Of a stretch of DNA of 50,345 nucleotides, positions 49,541 through 50,345 are shown piece after piece. Origin of the DNA: an uncultured Bacteroidales bacterium (lineage in GTDB: Bacteria; Bacteroidota; Bacteroidia; Bacteroidales; Muribaculaceae); the NCBI GenBank assembly GCA_902792895.1, contig CADBBK010000018.1, positions 1-50,345 of the forward strand. The letters are read 5' to 3'. Below the pieces are notes generated by a model, which saw only the letters and a list, made by a program, of their open reading frames with translations, was not told the origin of the DNA and searched no databases. The position numbers and the translations under genes were made by a program. Positions within the stretch are counted from its first letter, which is position 1. Each line of letters opens with the position of its first letter.

Positions 49541-50345
49541 CTAATGAATGTCTTTAATTTCTTCGTAGTTTTGTGAGCCGCTATTTACTACATTATACTT
49601 TTGGTTCTTGCCGCCTGAGAATTTCCAATGCAGCGAGATTCCGATGCTCTGGACTGGCGTGGTATAGTCGTACGTGATCGTGCGGCCATTGGCCTGCCTG
49701 TCATACTTGCGACGGTCGCCAAGCGCAGTGAAAGAAATTCTCAACTGCAACTTGTCCTTGCACATGGACTTATATATTTGTCCGCTGACATCCCAGACGG
49801 TGTAATAAGTGCGGTCGTAGTTTTTATATGTCGGATCATAATTGATGTTTAGCATGCCGCCCCAACCGTGATCAAAACTGAAGGTGTTATACATGTGATA
49901 GTACTGGCGGAACCTTGTCTTGCCATAGTAAACACCACCTAAGGTTAGATCTTCAGGGCAAATCTCATAGCGTCCTGACAAATTCATCGTCCATGGCTTT
50001 ACCGGACTCCAATTCACCTCAACTCCTGCTCCAATCGACACGCCAGCCATGACCATAAATCCTGTAGTAGCCTTCAAGTCGGGATTACCGACAGTATAGT
50101 TATATGGATCAGACCAACGAATGGTGGAAGAGATTGCGGAATATGGTATGTTCTTAAGAATCCGCTTGTAGTTAAGCATCAGAGCGTGCTTCTCATTGCT
50201 CCCTAATGGCATCATTAACTGCACAGTGGGGTTGATGCCCCATTGGGTGTCTGTAGATGTTTCGCCGTCATCCAAGGTCTCATACCAAATCCTATTCAAC
50301 TGAAAATTGGCACCTGCACTGTATTGGATTTTCCAAATCTGTCCC
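49541..50345 (-). CDS. C-terminal barrel of a TonB-dependent receptor-like protein (partial)
   Basis: The frame is open to the right edge of the window (first residues GQIWKIQYSAGANFQ), so the start, STN and plug domains are outside. 267 residues of barrel are visible: NPTVQLMMPLGSNEKHALML, YTVGNPDLKATTGFMVMAGV, WTMNLSGRYEICPEDL, LQLRISFTALGDRRKYDRQA and a late strand IGISLHWKFSGG. The pattern is that of OMP_b-brl_3 proteins, like the receptor at 43585. A tail KNQKYNVVNSGSQNYEEIKDIH follows the last strand. Confidence 0.88.
   Translation of the reverse strand, partial: GQIWKIQYSAGANFQLNRIWYETLDDGETSTDTQWGINPTVQLMMPLGSNEKHALMLNYKRILKNIPYSAISSTIRWSDPYNYTVGNPDLKATTGFMVMAGVSIGAGVEVNWSPVKPWTMNLSGRYEICPEDLTLGGVYYGKTRFRQYYHMYNTFSFDHGWGGMLNINYDPTYKNYDRTYYTVWDVSGQIYKSMCKDKLQLRISFTALGDRRKYDRQANGRTITYDYTTPVQSIGISLHWKFSGGKNQKYNVVNSGSQNYEEIKDIH

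Overview
The window looks like chromosome from an uncultured gut-type Bacteroidales (Bacteroidota; a Muribaculaceae/Prevotellaceae-like genome is my best guess, not proven). The reasons are the many promoters of Bacteroidota form (-33 TTG/TTTG, about 20 bp, -7 TAnnTTTG), the ileS - TraR/DksA-like - lspA - DUF4296-like lipoprotein order, an FtsX-type permease of about 790 residues, STN-containing TonB receptors with sigma/FecR partners, a type IX secretion-like C-terminal tail, and dockerin-like repeats on secreted proteins. Most of the window is GC-rich. The last 11 kb and one gene at 34.6 kb are more AT-rich.

Layout. 0-8.5 kb: secreted carbohydrate-active and dockerin-tagged proteins (a gene end, an O-acyltransferase, a GH9 + NodB deacetylase fusion, a metallophosphoesterase, an unknown secreted protein). 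They are separated by unusually repeat-rich spacers. 8.8-10 kb: a pair of half-size chromate-family transporters. 10-15.7 kb: DUF4296-like lipoprotein, lspA, TraR/DksA-like gene and an IleRS2-type ileS with an altered HIGH motif. 16-20 kb: MscS channel, TPR protein, a candidate small membrane protein behind a 29-bp promoter-like repeat array, and an RNA uracil methyltransferase. 20.4-26.4 kb: ABC permease/ATPase pair and a secreted M16 peptidase. 26.7-28 kb: a two-component pair. 28.2-35 kb: transglutaminase, NlpC/P60 (YkfC-like) and dipeptide epimerase genes that fit muropeptide salvage, then SGNH hydrolase + MBOAT acyltransferase and an AT-rich membrane protein. 35-38.8 kb: glyS, an FKBP lipoprotein and a P-loop NTPase-CYTH fusion. 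39-47.4 kb: an ECF sigma / anti-sigma / TonB receptor / three lipoproteins / barrel operon plus a separate two-domain secreted protein. 47.6-49.3 kb: an AbiE-type toxin-antitoxin pair. The right edge cuts a second TonB-receptor-like barrel.

The most distinctive feature is the intergenic DNA. TTTAGGC/TTAGGAG heptamer-like arrays recur, mostly right after stop codons and in the sense orientation. Spacers near 0.2-0.7, 4.3-4.8 and 6.5-6.8 kb are built from shared modules punctuated by GTGCGGATGCC, some inverted relative to others. A palindrome based on GAGACGCAAAA recurs. An 81-bp unit occurs three times in tandem at 8.5 kb, and its core recurs inside the glyS leader, where it is bracketed by a 23-bp duplication. 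I see no rRNA, tRNA, CRISPR array, integrase or transposase.
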